Shown here: piece by piece, positions 23,789 to 34,814 of the stretch
Position numbering within the stretch: position 1 is the first letter of the stretch
Layout: each line of letters opens with the position of its first letter
Assembly (NCBI GenBank): GCA_028023455.1
Contig: JAQFVV010012420.1
Location: forward strand, 60,001-124,000
DNA from: Epiperipatus broadwayi
Taxonomy: Eukaryota > Onychophora > Udeonychophora > Euonychophora > Peripatidae
Reading direction: 5' to 3'
Length of the DNA stretch: 64,000 nt
Notes under the pieces: model-generated
The model's input: only the letters and a program-made list of their open reading frames with translations
Told to the model about the DNA's origin: nothing
Database searches by the model: none
Translations under genes and position numbers: made by a program

Positions 23789-23975
23789 TTCTCCCTGAGT
23801 TTGAACTCTGTGGCATAACAAAGATCAAAGGAGGTGAAGTAAGAGAAGTTGTGCAAGTGTGAACCCCATCCCACTCAATCATTAATCATCATAGGATTAC
23901 TTCCTAAAACTTAGATAAATCATCAAATAACTGACTTGCTATATCATGTGTAATGCCCTTACATGAAGACCAAGT
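23789..23975 (+). repeat. Partial dispersed repeat A
   Basis: 'tccctgagtttgaactctgt' and 'ggcataacaaa' match the first half of repeat A; 'taatgcccttacatgaagac' matches its end only loosely. The start of the repeat (the 'cccctgaagagagt' block) is missing. Confidence 0.45.
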
Positions 23976-24110
23976 GGGCGTCCATAGTTAAATGGTTGCA
24001 CTTTCAAAACCATGAGTTGTTGGGCATGAATCATATCTATATATATTCCGTCCCATTATATTTGGCACAGCCAATTATTGGGCATGATCACATATACACT
24101 TCACATGTAA
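23970..24110 (+). repeat. tRNA-derived SINE head
   Basis: 'ccatagttaaatggttgcac' (23,982-24,001) resembles the D-arm of Gln/Glu-type tRNAs (A-box TAGTTAAATGG). 'gcatgaatc' (24,024-24,032) is a B-box with two mismatches at the right distance of 39 bp. The part between, 'ctttcaaaaccatgag', sits where an anticodon arm would. It lies immediately after the repeat A fragment, an arrangement seen again at 44.4-44.8 kb. Confidence 0.45.
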
Positions 24111-24136
24111 TCTGACCATCCTATTATACTTTGAAA

Positions 24137-24260
24137 AAATGTTCTCCTTCCTATCAGATTTAGAATTTTTCTTGAAGGCAGCCAATCAATAAAGAACCTG
24201 CTAATAATCCAATATTAGTTAGTAAATGAATATTTAAATATTCTTAGATAGAGGGTAATA
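24137..24260 (+). repeat. Dispersed repeat D, copy 3
   Basis: Shares 'ccaatattagttagtaaatg' and 'attcttagatagagggtaat' with the other D copies, in the same order and orientation, after a 'ttctccttcctatc' start. Confidence 0.5.
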
Positions 24261-24749
24261 TAAATATGAAAAATTGATAATAAAAAAAGTACTATGTCAA
24301 ATACCATCTCATTTAGTGTTTTTCTGAGGAGTTATTGGAGAGACATTTGCTATGTAAGGAGCTCATTAAAGACTATTTTATCTTTTTACCTACTAGTGCT
24401 AACATTCACAATTTTAACACTGAAGCTAAGTTTTTAAGTCTTGAATAAATGCAAATTATCAAAAAGTTGAGTAACAAAGTAAAAGTATTCCATCTATACT
24501 AAGAAAATAAGAGAATATGAAATATATATTAATAAATAATCAATCTAATATACAAATACTAGTTCCTTCATTTATTTTATTATTCATACTTTTATAATAC
24601 CTAAATCAAATCTAAATATTTAGTAATGAAAAGTTCTTTTTCAAGATTAAATGTGAATCAGCAATGTTAGCATACTGTAATTGGAAAATATAGCTAATCG
24701 TTTTTGCTTCCCTCCAATATAAAAAATTAGGAAAATTTATTGCCTCCTA
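24261..24749. other. AT-rich DNA with no supported gene
   Basis: Nothing recognised. Confidence 0.5.
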
Positions 24750-24759
24750 TATCTATGAT
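24750..24759. repeat. Target-site duplication, left, of element C copy 2
   Basis: 'tatctatgat', repeated exactly at 24,921-24,930. Confidence 0.75.
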
Positions 24760-24920
24760 TAAAACAGGCAAAACTCACTATATGTATTGCCACACACAGC
24801 AAGCTAGAGTAATCAATGGATGCACTGTGAGTGGCAATGCCTATAGTGAGTTTTGCCTATTTTAACAACAGTTTATACACAAGCATAAGAGGTGGTGGTC
24901 ATGTGATGTTTATTAGCTTA
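24760..24920 (-). mobile_element. Hairpin element family C, copy 2
   Basis: A 161-bp minus-strand copy of the element at 5,664. In this orientation the hairpin comes first ('taaaacaggcaaaactcact' pairing with 'agtgagttttgcctatttta') and the tail 'acaagcataagaggtggtgg' to 'gatgtttattagctta' follows. Flanking 10-bp duplications 'tatctatgat' differ from those of the other copies. The loop 'gcaagctagagtaatcaatg' is conserved with copy 1. Confidence 0.8.
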
Positions 24921-24930
24921 TATCTATGAT
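24921..24930. repeat. Target-site duplication, right, of element C copy 2
   Basis: Exact second copy of 'tatctatgat'. Confidence 0.75.
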
Positions 24931-27215
24931 TCTCATTTGGTCATAATAATATTTTCCTGGAATTATACCTATTGCAATTTAGACTTTTTATAATTATCTC
25001 ATGTAATTTTTTGCAGATATTTGCTATTAGTTTTTTTAACTCACATTTGAAATGAAAAATTGTCATTTTCATAGTCTGAAATCAAGTTGTTGTTTTTTAA
25101 TAAGTGAGATAATAAGGAAATATAAATTTTTATTAAAGAACTAATTTCCTTCTTTGAAAATGAATCATCAAAAATATCATTTTGATCATAGTACTATTTC
25201 TACCTTCTATGTAAGACCACAATTTAGACTAATATGAAGTTAGAAAAATATTCTCCTGCTTATCAATTTTTCCACAATTCAATAAATTTTTTATTCTTCA
25301 TTTAGAAATTGTCTTGCTGCTACAATAAAAGTATATTATGAGTAGTTTTATAATCACAACATTATGGAAAATATATCAACAATTTTAAGAGGAATACAAT
25401 TCAGTGATTTATCTAGAGATAACTCAATAACAATTGCTATATACATACATGGCAGAATACTGTAGGAAGATAACCAGAAAATAAATTCTTTACACCTCTA
25501 AGAGCTTATCTATTTTATTCACTGCCTATGAAAGTTTATTTTTCATAACTCTACATTGGATGATTGAATATATTTCTTCCAAAATCTTATTTTGGTTAAT
25601 AAAAAAAAGTTTTTTTTTTAACAACTCAATGAATAATTCATGGTCAATAATTTATCTGTAAGAAGCAATGAATTAGATGACTTTAATCAGACCTTCTTTG
25701 GTAATTGGTTTAAATGATTCAGTTATAAAGATAAAAAGCTTACAATGTAGAAGCAATATCAAAATCATTATACTAGTAAATTTAGAGAATGCTATTTTAA
25801 TGTGTTGTTGTAATTTCATATAGTAGACCCCTACTTAATTTCTTATGTTACAATAACTTTACAAATGAGGGTACACTTTTGTTTTTTTTGCTTATTTTTG
25901 TTTGATAATATTGTGTACTGACTAATTATGTATTTATTAATAAAGTTATACATACAAATATATGTGTGTGTACAAGTTTGTCAATATAGACAAGTCACTC
26001 TAGAAATAATTATATGTTGAAAAGAGAATTACATTAATTGCAAGTAACAAAATTCATAAATTACCTGTGAAACTTTCTAAATGAAGAGTCAAAAAATGGA
26101 GAAGGAAAAAAACTAAAATGAAAAGCAGACTAGTAAAACTCAAATAATACAGTAAAATGTGACAGTGCAGTTGCAGACAAGATACAGCAGTAAAAAAGAG
26201 CTCTGGTTAAATCTAATTAAACTGACTCAAGGAATGAATGAACAATAAAGTGCTTACTTAGAAATTGCTTGTGAATGACTTTCAGAATTAATGGAGTTAA
26301 AGAAAATGTATAGTTATTAAAATAAAGACAAATAAATTGTGGATTAGAGATGAGTTCTAACTAGCTATATATTTATTTATTTATTTGTCTACCTATAGAA
26401 ATGTGAACTGTTTTTGATTATATTGTTATTATTTTTCAACTAGCCAGTCGCCAGATGAACTACTAAATTATTATTATTATTACTAATAAACTTGTTAAGT
26501 TATTTAATAAAACTTGTATGTTTTTTTTTTTTTTCAATTTAAATTAATATTAAATGTATGGCTGTTAAGATTATAGTCTGACCCCCTACATATTAGACAA
26601 TGTCTTTAAGTGATTTCTATTTATAAAAACAAAAAAATCGTTAGGTCTTGTATACTTATTTTTATTAGTTTCTCTGATATAAGTCTCAAAAATAAATTGG
26701 TGCATATCCTTGCTGTTAAGAGGCCTACAATTAGTTATAAAAATATGTATTATTGTATAAAATTAATGTTGTTTTAAAGATAGTATTTAATTTTGTAATT
26801 TTTTATATTTAAATAGGTCTGATTGGGAGGGATAGTTGCCACAAATCTGAAAAATTATGTACTTCAATCTAGGAAATAATTTTTATTATTTCCTTCAAAT
26901 AATTACACTGGTTGACATGGTTTTTGTAACATTAATAAAAATGCTCTTTTTGTGTTTCATGTAAGTGGATATCAAAACACCTTTTCACAGAAATGTCCTA
27001 CAACATGTCATTTTCAAGTAGCTGCTTATCCCTTATATGATTGGATTATTAAAATTATTTGTATCCACCTTTACCAAATGTAGAAGAATTACCATGAGAG
27101 ATAGTGTGAGTATTTCCAATGTAATCTATGAACCTTTAAGGACTCTTATAGGTTTCTTTAAAGTTTAGTTTGATTCTGTCTTGTAAACAGTGAAGTGTTT
27201 TTCTTCTATTTTATA
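24931..27215. other. AT-rich DNA with no supported gene
   Basis: Nothing recognised apart from short homopolymers and a 'tttatttatttatttg' tract near 26,371-26,386. The last few hundred bases may be the decayed flank of the pseudogene that follows. Confidence 0.55.
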
Positions 27216-27219
27216 TAAA

Positions 27220-28890
27220 ATGGCAAGTTTGAATTGTCGATGTTGCAAAAATCCAGCAGATAAGTTTTGTTACATTTGTGGATGATTTATTTTAAAGACA
27301 CAGGCTAGATTTATATCAGAGGAAATTAAAAAAGCCTATTTTTAATATTTTAAGTGTCAAATTGGTGATCAAGATAAAAATTGGGCCCCTCATGTTTGTT
27401 GTGTGAATTGTTATGTAAATTTAGTGCAATGGACGTATCACAAGAAAAATTCTATGTTGTTTGCTATTCCTATAGTGTGGAGGGAACCTTCTGACCATGT
27501 AAGTAATTGCTGCTTCTGAATCACTAAAACAGAAGAATATTCAAAAAAGTAAAGTATCAAAATTTGTCTTCTGCACTAAGGCCAATTCCTCTTAGCCATC
27601 AATTACCGGTGCTGATTGCACCTTTAAACTTGGACAATGTTACGTTTCCCAGTGATTCTAATTCCTCATCAAAATCTGATCCACAACTTCCTGAGAATAA
27701 CAGTAGTGACCCTACATTTTTACAAACTACCAGTGAACCTCACTTAATAACTCAGAACAAATTAAATGATTTGTTACATGACCTGGGTTTGTCAAAATAA
27801 AAATCTGAACTTCTTGGTTCCAGACTTCAACAGTGGAACCTGTTAGATAAAAATTTAAGTGTTCACTTTACTGAAAACGGAATAAAATATTTTCAAAATT
27901 TTATAAAATGGAAGGATTGCTATGTGTCTGTTATGATATTGATGGTTTAATGAATGAGCTTCATATGGAACATATACCTTCTGAGTGGTTTATTTTCATA
28001 GATTCATCTAAATACAGCCTTAAAGCAGTCTTACTTCATAATGGAAACAAAAAACCATCTATTCCTTTAGCCCATTCAGTGACAATGAAAGAAAACTATG
28101 ATAACTTAGTTACCATACTAATTCAAATTAAATATGAACAATATCAGTGGGATATTTGTGGAAATTTAAAAGTGTTAGGTATATTGATAGGGCTTCAATG
28201 GTTTTTTACAAAGTATTGTTGTTTTTTGGGGTCTATGGGGCAGTCGAGCAACACAAAAACATTTCATTAAAAAAGATTGGCCTCATAGAACTTCTTTTGA
28301 ATCAGGTACTGCAAACATAAAATATAATCCTCTTGTTAAACCAAAAAAGGTACTTCTCCCACTCTCCATATTTAGCTTGGACTAATGAAAAACTTTGTTA
28401 AAGCTATGGAAAAGAAGATAATGGTTTCAAGTACCTAAAAGAAATATTTCCTCAGTTAAGTGATGCAAAACCAAAAGAAGATATCTTTATGGGATCTCAA
28501 ATAAGAAAACTTTTAAGTGATTCTCTTTTCAAAAAAAATTAAATGACAAGGAATTGGCAGCTTGGAACTGTTTTGTAAGTGTAGTGAAGGAATTTCTGGT
28601 TAACAAAAAAAGATGAGACCCTCATAGATGAACTTTTAAAAGCCTGTGAACTACTAGGATGTTGCATGTCCTTAAAAATGCATTTTTTTGCATTCACATT
28701 TGGATTTTTTCTGCAAAATTTCGATGCAATAAGTGACAAACAAGTAGAGAGATTTCACCAGGACATCAGGATAATGAAAATATAATACCAGGGATACTGG
28801 AATCTGTCTATGTTGGGCAACTACTACTGGTTTTTAAAAAGAGATGATTGTACTGAACATAAAAAAAAGAGAAATATTTTGTTGCTGTTT
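27220..28890 (+). pseudogene. Broken copy of an unnamed multicopy animal protein family
   Basis: Translation across stops and frameshifts recovers one family in order. The start (ATG 27,220) is 'MASLNCRCCKNPADKFCYIC', then 'HVCCVNCYVNLVQW' and 'VWREPSDH', a Cys-rich N-terminus that probably binds zinc. Next come a proline/serine-rich spacer (27,564-27,800) and 'LNDLLHDLGLSK'/'ELLGSRLQQWNLL'. The best-kept block is 'EWFIFIDSSKYSLKAVLLHN' (27,979 on) with 'QWDICGNLKVLGILIGLQ' and 'KYCCFL'. The remnants 'AAWNCFVSVVKEFLVNK' and 'VERFHQDIRIM' lie at 28,553-28,770. I know this as a highly repeated, uncharacterised protein family in arthropods, Hydra and other animals, often annotated only as hypothetical. 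Its function and transposon status are not established. This copy has no intron and no long intact frame and is clearly dead. Confidence 0.85.
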
Positions 28891-29329
28891 AGTATCTTCA
28901 TGTAACATTTTATGATTTTTATTGCACATGATCCTCAGACAAATGTCTTTGATTAAATACGTACATGTTTTACATATTTTTATTAGAACATACATTACAT
29001 CCTACCACGAACCCCTGAAACAAAAAAACTATATGTGTTACAGTATTTAGCATACCATTTTCTGATCTATGAGCACAAAAAACTTTATATATATATACTT
29101 TCATCAATATAACTTCAAAACAGTTTAAATTTGATGACCAGTGTTGTTTATGAATAACATTCCCTTCCAGTTACATTCATTTTTTTTAGTATGTTTGTAA
29201 GTGGCTATTCTGATCTAATTTATTCAGGTATTTGTTTAATAATATATATATATATTTAGCATATTTATATTACTTACAATTTCCAAAACAAAAAATGTGA
29301 CAAATATTTTTTTAAAGCATTTTCAAAAT
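28891..29329. other. AT-rich DNA between two dead elements
   Basis: No coding match; contains TA tracts near 29,082-29,098 and 29,241-29,256. Confidence 0.5.
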
Positions 29330-29820
29330 TTGGTTTAAAATAAACATAATGTGCATTTGCATAACTGTTGCTCAAAATTGACCACATAATTAAAACATGC
29401 ATGGGTCTAGGTAATATTAAAACAATAATATTTAACAATTCAAAGATAGATTACTACAAAATACTTAATATAAAAGAATGCATTCGTGGAAGAGATATTC
29501 CTACAATCAGGCTGTCAATTTTCATCATCTATGCCATTTGGATTGTAAGGTGCAAGGCACAATACCAACATCCCAAGCCAGATGAAAACTCATTATTTAT
29601 TCAGAGCATAGAGAAAATTAAACAAAGAGACAAAACTCTTGCCACAACATTCATTTTTCAAGAGACATGTTGACAAAGAACTTAACCACTAAATACCTAA
29701 CCCTGTTTAACTCAATAATGTTAGTTTCATAACTCATCTAATATTGTAATTGTTCATTATCCATATTTGTAATATATCACCCATATTAATTAGTTTAATA
29801 AATGTTTTGAGAAAAAAAAA
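29330..29820 (+). mobile_element. 5'-truncated Tx1/L1-like LINE, 3' end only
   Basis: The open stretch 29,368-29,673 ends with 'RLSIFIIYAIWIVRCKAQYQ' and 'KIKQRDKTLATTFIFQETC'. This aligns with the last ~90 residues of ORF2 in the full-length LINE at 54.7-60.7 kb ('RFSVFLTFAVWLTRCECVFR', 'SISARDRLLAPEWLYKETW'). A 3' UTR, AATAAA near 29,792 and an A tract (29,812-29,820) follow. Short 5'-truncated copies of this kind result from incomplete reverse transcription. It is a diverged relative, not a recent copy, of the full-length element. The left limit is approximate and no target duplication was found. Confidence 0.75.
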
Positions 29821-30120
29821 TTGTTAAATTTTCATCAGTAAGAAAAAACAAAATAAATATAAATAATTTTTAATATAATAATTCAGAAATGATAACTGAA
29901 TATATTGAAATTTTTTTATCTAAAATTAGTATTCATATTAATTTATCTTTTCTAAAATTTAACAGACTCTGCTATTTTCAACTCTATAGATAGTTTAAAT
30001 TTTCATTATAATGTAAATCAATATTACCAAATAATTAAAAAAGCTCATAGTCTAGTACAGTAATGTGAACTATTAAAAAAAAAAAAAATAGTTTGTAACA
30101 AATAACAATTCAGTAGATAA
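29821..30120. other. AT-rich DNA with no supported gene
   Basis: Nothing recognised. Confidence 0.5.
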
Positions 30121-31512
30121 AGTTAATAAAATTAAAAATAATCAAATTAAAATAAAATTGAAATAGACAATTGACTATAAATAAAAATATTATTTAATAC
30201 CTCAATCTGGCTTTCATTCCTTAATGGAACCTTTCAAGATGTTTCTTTTTACACAGTCACAAGATGTTGATGTGATGTATTATGGCTTCTCCTTAAACGA
30301 AGTCAAGAATATCTCAGCAATTATGCCCAGATAAACCTGTTAGCCACTTTATTTTACATTCCCCACTCTAAATTTACCCATAATCTGCTCTATCCCATTT
30401 CCACAACATAATCTTTGTCAACTCTATAATAACCTTTATATCTAAATCCCCCTTATCTTTTCCCAAACCCAGCATAAAAACCAATAATTCACTTTCTGTA
30501 TAATCACTCTTTTCATATTTATTTTTCCACAACTTCATTATATGTACACTTTCTGTTTTCAAACATTTACATTCAATTAACAAATGCCTAATATTTTCTA
30601 TTCCTTCCTTACATAATTTACAAAATAAATCACCCATATTTTTCCATTTACATGTATATTCTTTTGTAGCTAAAGATCCCATTCAAGCCTTAAACAATAA
30701 ACTACTTTCCTTACTATTATCATATATTAACTCACACCTAATATTCTGTTTATTTCTATATATATTTAAACACTTTTTACTTTCCATACTATTTCTCCAT
30801 CTCTCTAACTCCCTAGTCTTTATTAATAAATTTATTGTTTTATCCCATTCCTTACTACTATAACACTCAATAATCCTCTTAACACAATCATCCCATCTTT
30901 TGTACAAATATATTGATATAAATTCTTTATCCAAATCTTTTGTATACCACATTACGTTTCTCACCCATCTTGTTACCTGCCCTTTACTCATAACCCAATT
31001 AAATACTATTTTAGCTATTCTTTTATTATCCATAAACTGCAATCTACCAAGCATTTTCATTTTACTTTCTGCATCTCTCGTATGAAAACTTGACCATCCC
31101 ATTTCTCCTTGAATTGCCTCCCTTGCTGTCAATACTTCTGCATCCAATACGTCTTCCTACTTCCCTTTGAGCTTTTTCTAAGTAATCTAATATCTTTTTA
31201 CTAACATATAATGCATCATAACCATATGTTAACCCTGCTACTGCAACTCCTTTCCATATAATTCTAGCTACATCATATTTATTATATGAAAATACTATTA
31301 ATTTCTTTATCAATCCCTTTCTTTTCTTTGCTTCATTTATCAATTTTTTCTCCCATTCATCCAAATAATTTTTCTGATTACTTAAAATAATTCCCAAATA
31401 ACTAATAACAAATAACAAGACCAATTACCCTACAGCAACTCCCCCAGTGGGCATATTTACATTACATAACAATAAATATAATTATTAATATACATATATT
31501 AAATATAATTAG
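30121..31512 (-). mobile_element. 3' half of a LINE of a third type
   Basis: Minus strand. The coding part (31,424-30,374) starts after the catalytic core of a reverse transcriptase: 'SYLGIILSNQKNYLDEWEKK', then 'WKGVAVAGLTYGYDALYVS' and 'LEKAQREVGR', 'QGEMGWSSFHTRDAESKMK' and 'MLGRLQFM'. It finishes with a C-terminal CCHC-like motif, 'FCKLCKEGIENIRHLLIECK' (C-x2-C-x8-H-x4-C). The pattern G-W-S-S-F-x-x-R-(D/E)-A is typical of a LINE group common in invertebrates; I do not assign the clade. It has one frameshift near 31,140 and one TGA at about 30,683-30,685 that likely replaced an arginine codon. Both its leader (31,425-31,512) and its 3' UTR (30,121-30,290) recur in the short element at 34,425. 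Confidence 0.85.
30374..31424 (-). pseudogene. LINE ORF2 C-terminal region, broken
   Basis: Three pieces: 31,424-31,062 (thumb region, in one frame), 31,147-30,683 and 30,682-30,374. The last two share a frame and are split only by a TGA between 'SSLLFKA' and 'MGSLATKE'. In related LINEs this position reads F-(R/K)-A-R, so a CGA-to-TGA change is likely. The zinc motif near 30,615-30,560 is intact. No catalytic reverse transcriptase blocks or endonuclease remain. Confidence 0.8.
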
Positions 31513-34424
31513 TAAAACACACACACATATATATATATATACGTAAAATGATTACTTATTAGTCCCTTTCCCCCTTCCATAATATATATATATATATATT
31601 GAAGCAGTCGGGTCTAAGTTCGATCCTAGCTTCATGATATCTCACCTGAAGCCCACTTCAAACCCTAGTACTAACCTTAAATTTCCGATGCAATGGGGCT
31701 TTATACGGTCAATCCACGCTAGTTTTCTTAAAGAAAAACTATTTTATAAAGGTGTATTAAAATTAATTAGTTTGAGATTTAAATTAATCATTTCTATTAA
31801 TAAATTCATGATAGAATTATACATGAATTTATATATATTATAACTGCGTGGATTGTGCGTATATATTTATAAATATTTAAATGTACATATTTGTTCTAAA
31901 GTTTCATTGCGTCGGGAATGTTTTATTTTACTTTAAATAGTTTGTTCAAATTTTGTGATAAAAAGATACATTCTTTCAATAAGCTTTCAGATTGTCCCTT
32001 TCCAAAAACAATGGGTAAAGTTTTTATTAATTAGAAAAAAGATAAGTATTTAAAATGTAAGGATGGTCACTAATTAAAATCATTTTTCTGATTTTAAAAA
32101 TTCATTTTCTAATTAGAAAATGAATTCAAGTTAATGAGTTCAATTGAAAGCCTTATCGAAGGAATGTATCTAAAAACAATTAGTAAATTTTTGTAAGATT
32201 GATAATGAAAGAAGCGCTCGTCTGAAGGCATCAGAGGACAGTATAAATAGCCCAGAAAAATTTTCCAAGCAGCTATTATTCCTCATTAAGAGAAGCCATA
32301 TATATTTCATTAGCGAAGAAGCCGCCTAGTTAAATTATGAAATTTTAATAGTGTCTCCATCATAGTGAGGAACTAAACTTCGGCAGTCTGATTACTGGGC
32401 CTGAAGTCCCCTGAAAATCTTCAATGTGGCTGCTAAATTAAACTTTTTCCACGCCAATCGTACTGCCAAAATCGAAAGAATCAAAATGCTATTCACATAA
32501 TTTTCAAAATGTGTGCCTACGTTTCATCCAACTGGACTCTGTCCTGTGGAAACTCAGGAACCAGCCAAGGAAAAAATGATAATATCTTTCCTTTTGAACC
32601 TGGACAGTTCTGAACTTTAAGTTAAAACATCTTTAAGTTATCTACTGTAAAATTGTCTTTTTATTAATGCTATTTTAAATTATGTAGTAATTCTCTATCT
32701 ATCACTAGTCTTTAAACTTAATATCTGTTAGCTTTCCTTTCTTATGATGGCGGTTCATTTATTTAACCTTATTATATATTTGAGATGATTATTAATTTCA
32801 TTTATTTTTATTATATGCCAGTAAAACTTTGACTTGATAATAATTTCCTTCATTACAATTACCTTGTTAAAATAATATATTAAGTTTTATAGTAATTCTT
32901 GCCCATTAGAACTAATTTAATACAGTTCTATTAATTATCGAGTTGAAGAATTTATACAATTTTTGCTATTTTTATTAATGGCTAATAATAATAAATTAGC
33001 TCAGTTTCTAACATATGCCCCTGGCTACTTTATTTATTTTACACATATTCATAATGTTAAAATGTTTCGCAAAAAGGTCGATAAAAGAATGAATGTCAAT
33101 ATATTCTTATTTAAACATTATACTTTATATTAGTATTCAGGGAGAGGATGATGTTTAGGGATAGTTATATAATTGCGTTAGTACTTTTAGTTATAGCATG
33201 TTTGACTTTAATTTAACTTGATCAGGTCATCACGTAGAGCATTCTTTATATAAATGGGTTTTATTCATTAAACATGATGATTACCAAGTCATCATTTTTC
33301 CAAACGTTGTTGATGCAAGCCATCTCCTGTTTCGTAGGCTTGTTGTCGGTGATATTATTATTACTTTAATTCCATAGGAAGAAAGCACTTCCTCACTTGC
33401 TCATATTATAATTGGAACACCAAAGGTTCGTGGCTATGACCCGGCCTGGTTTTCCTTGTGTTCCTTGTCTCCTTCATAGGGCATTAAAGACTTGTAAAAC
33501 ACAAGCCGCCCTCCTTCTTAAATCACTGGCAAGCCATTATTTTTCATATTCACTTTTTATAGCTCACAAGACGTCAGTACCGTTTACTTCTCAGTTCCAG
33601 TAAAGGCCGCTCTAATGCTCGTAAATCGTGATGAATTGATTTTATTAAAGTCTAACAAATTCATATTCATTTATAATTAAGTTTCCTATTAAATATTAAA
33701 GATGCCCTAAACACGTATCTTGCTCGCGAATGTGAAAATAAATCTCACATTCTTTCCTTTAGAATTTGAATAAAAATTTCTGTCACAGCCAAATATCTTT
33801 ATCTACCTTTACTTCCTCGTCGGGGCAAAAAATATATATTCTCCTAGAATTGCGTAATAGTATTGGCATATAATAAGGACTGCCATTCTTATTGTAACTA
33901 TAAACTCCGTTTAAAGACTAGAGATAATCTATATCATAATCTAAAAGTTGAACAAAATTATTATTATTATTATTAAACATTTTATTAACACATTTGGCTT
34001 TTAACTTTCTTTCTTATTCAATAATTATTTTTAATATTAATGCTCGCTGTCTGTATTGGCAACCCGAACATATATATATATGAGTTGACTTAGAAATATC
34101 ATTAGTTATTTTGTTATACTTTGTTAGAGTCAGATCAGGAGTCTCATTAATCATCATCATCCATTGAGCTAGTTTCTTGGCGCATAGTCATGTACCGTCG
34201 ACTTATGTCATCCATTGATTTGATCTGAGCTTGTGAGTTGGGTTTGAATTCAGTTTGGTCCGACTGAGTTTGAATCCGACTTTGTTATATTGTGTTGGCG
34301 TCTTTTGACCGGTACAATATATATATGCAAATAATCTATAATAAAAAAAACAATAGTAATAATCTCTTCTATTTTTAAAATTATAACTCTAGTTTCCAAT
34401 AATCTAACAATGCCCATTTCCCCC
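31513..34424. other. Non-coding stretch with several unexplained patches
   Basis: Contains TA microsatellites (31,523-31,541 and 31,581-31,600), a B-box-like 'agttcgatcctagc' at 31,618-31,631 without an A-box, a strong TATA-like 'tataaatag' at 32,242-32,250 and a GC-richer patch at 33,400-33,610. No protein family is recognised; the 63-codon open stretch at 33,412-33,603 is unconvincing. Confidence 0.5.
32242..32250 (+). promoter_or_regulatory. Possible TATA box
   Basis: 'gacagtataaatagcccag' is a near-consensus TATAAATAG in a locally GC-richer context ('gaagcgctcgtctgaaggca' upstream). Such a box could serve a first exon or an old LTR, but no open reading frame or LTR ends were found nearby. 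Confidence 0.25.
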
Positions 34425-34657
34425 CTAATTATATTTAATACATATATTTTAATAATTATATTTATTGTAATGTAATGTAAATAATGTCCATAGGGGAAAG
34501 TGCTTGCTGTAGAGTAATTAGTCATGTGATTATGCAAAAAAGAAACACCTTGAAAAGGTTCCGTTAAGGAATGAAAGCCGGATTGATGTATTAAATATAA
34601 TTTTATTTATAGTCTATTTCAATTTGTTTTAAATTGATTATTTTTAATTTTATATAT
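34425..34657 (+). mobile_element. Short non-autonomous derivative of the 30-kb LINE
   Basis: Its first ~100 bp ('ctaattatatttaatacata' to 'ctgtagagtaattagtc') match the leader of the minus-strand LINE at 31,425-31,512. Its last ~140 bp ('caaaaaagaaacaccttgaa', 'ggttccgttaaggaatgaaa', then 'tttatttatagtctatttc') match that LINE's 3' UTR at 30,121-30,290. The 1-kb coding part between is absent. It is therefore either an internally deleted LINE copy or a SINE-like element sharing the LINE tail. Boundaries are approximate, with no target duplication seen. Confidence 0.7.
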
Positions 34658-34814
34658 AGAAGACAACATTATGGAAAAATTTTACCATTGAAATTTGATC
34701 ATTTAAAGTATACAAAATTAATAATACAGATGTATTAAAAAGTGACTGCAGAAAAAAATATAGTAATAATAAACCTAAATTAAAAAAAGTGTTTAAAAAT
34801 AGAAGAGTATATTA

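Noticed and set aside
29330-29820. Target-site duplication around the truncated Tx1-like fragment
   Set aside because: I compared 'ttgttaaa' after the A tract with the sequence near 29,365 ('ctgttgctcaaaa'); the match is not good enough.
31609-31640. SINE from the B-box-like 'gttcgatcc'
   Set aside because: No A-box upstream, only TA microsatellite; a 9-bp match alone is not enough.
33412-33603. 63-codon open stretch in a GC-richer patch
   Set aside because: It has no ATG at its start, no family resemblance, and contains a small internal repeat ('ttccttgtgttccttgtc').
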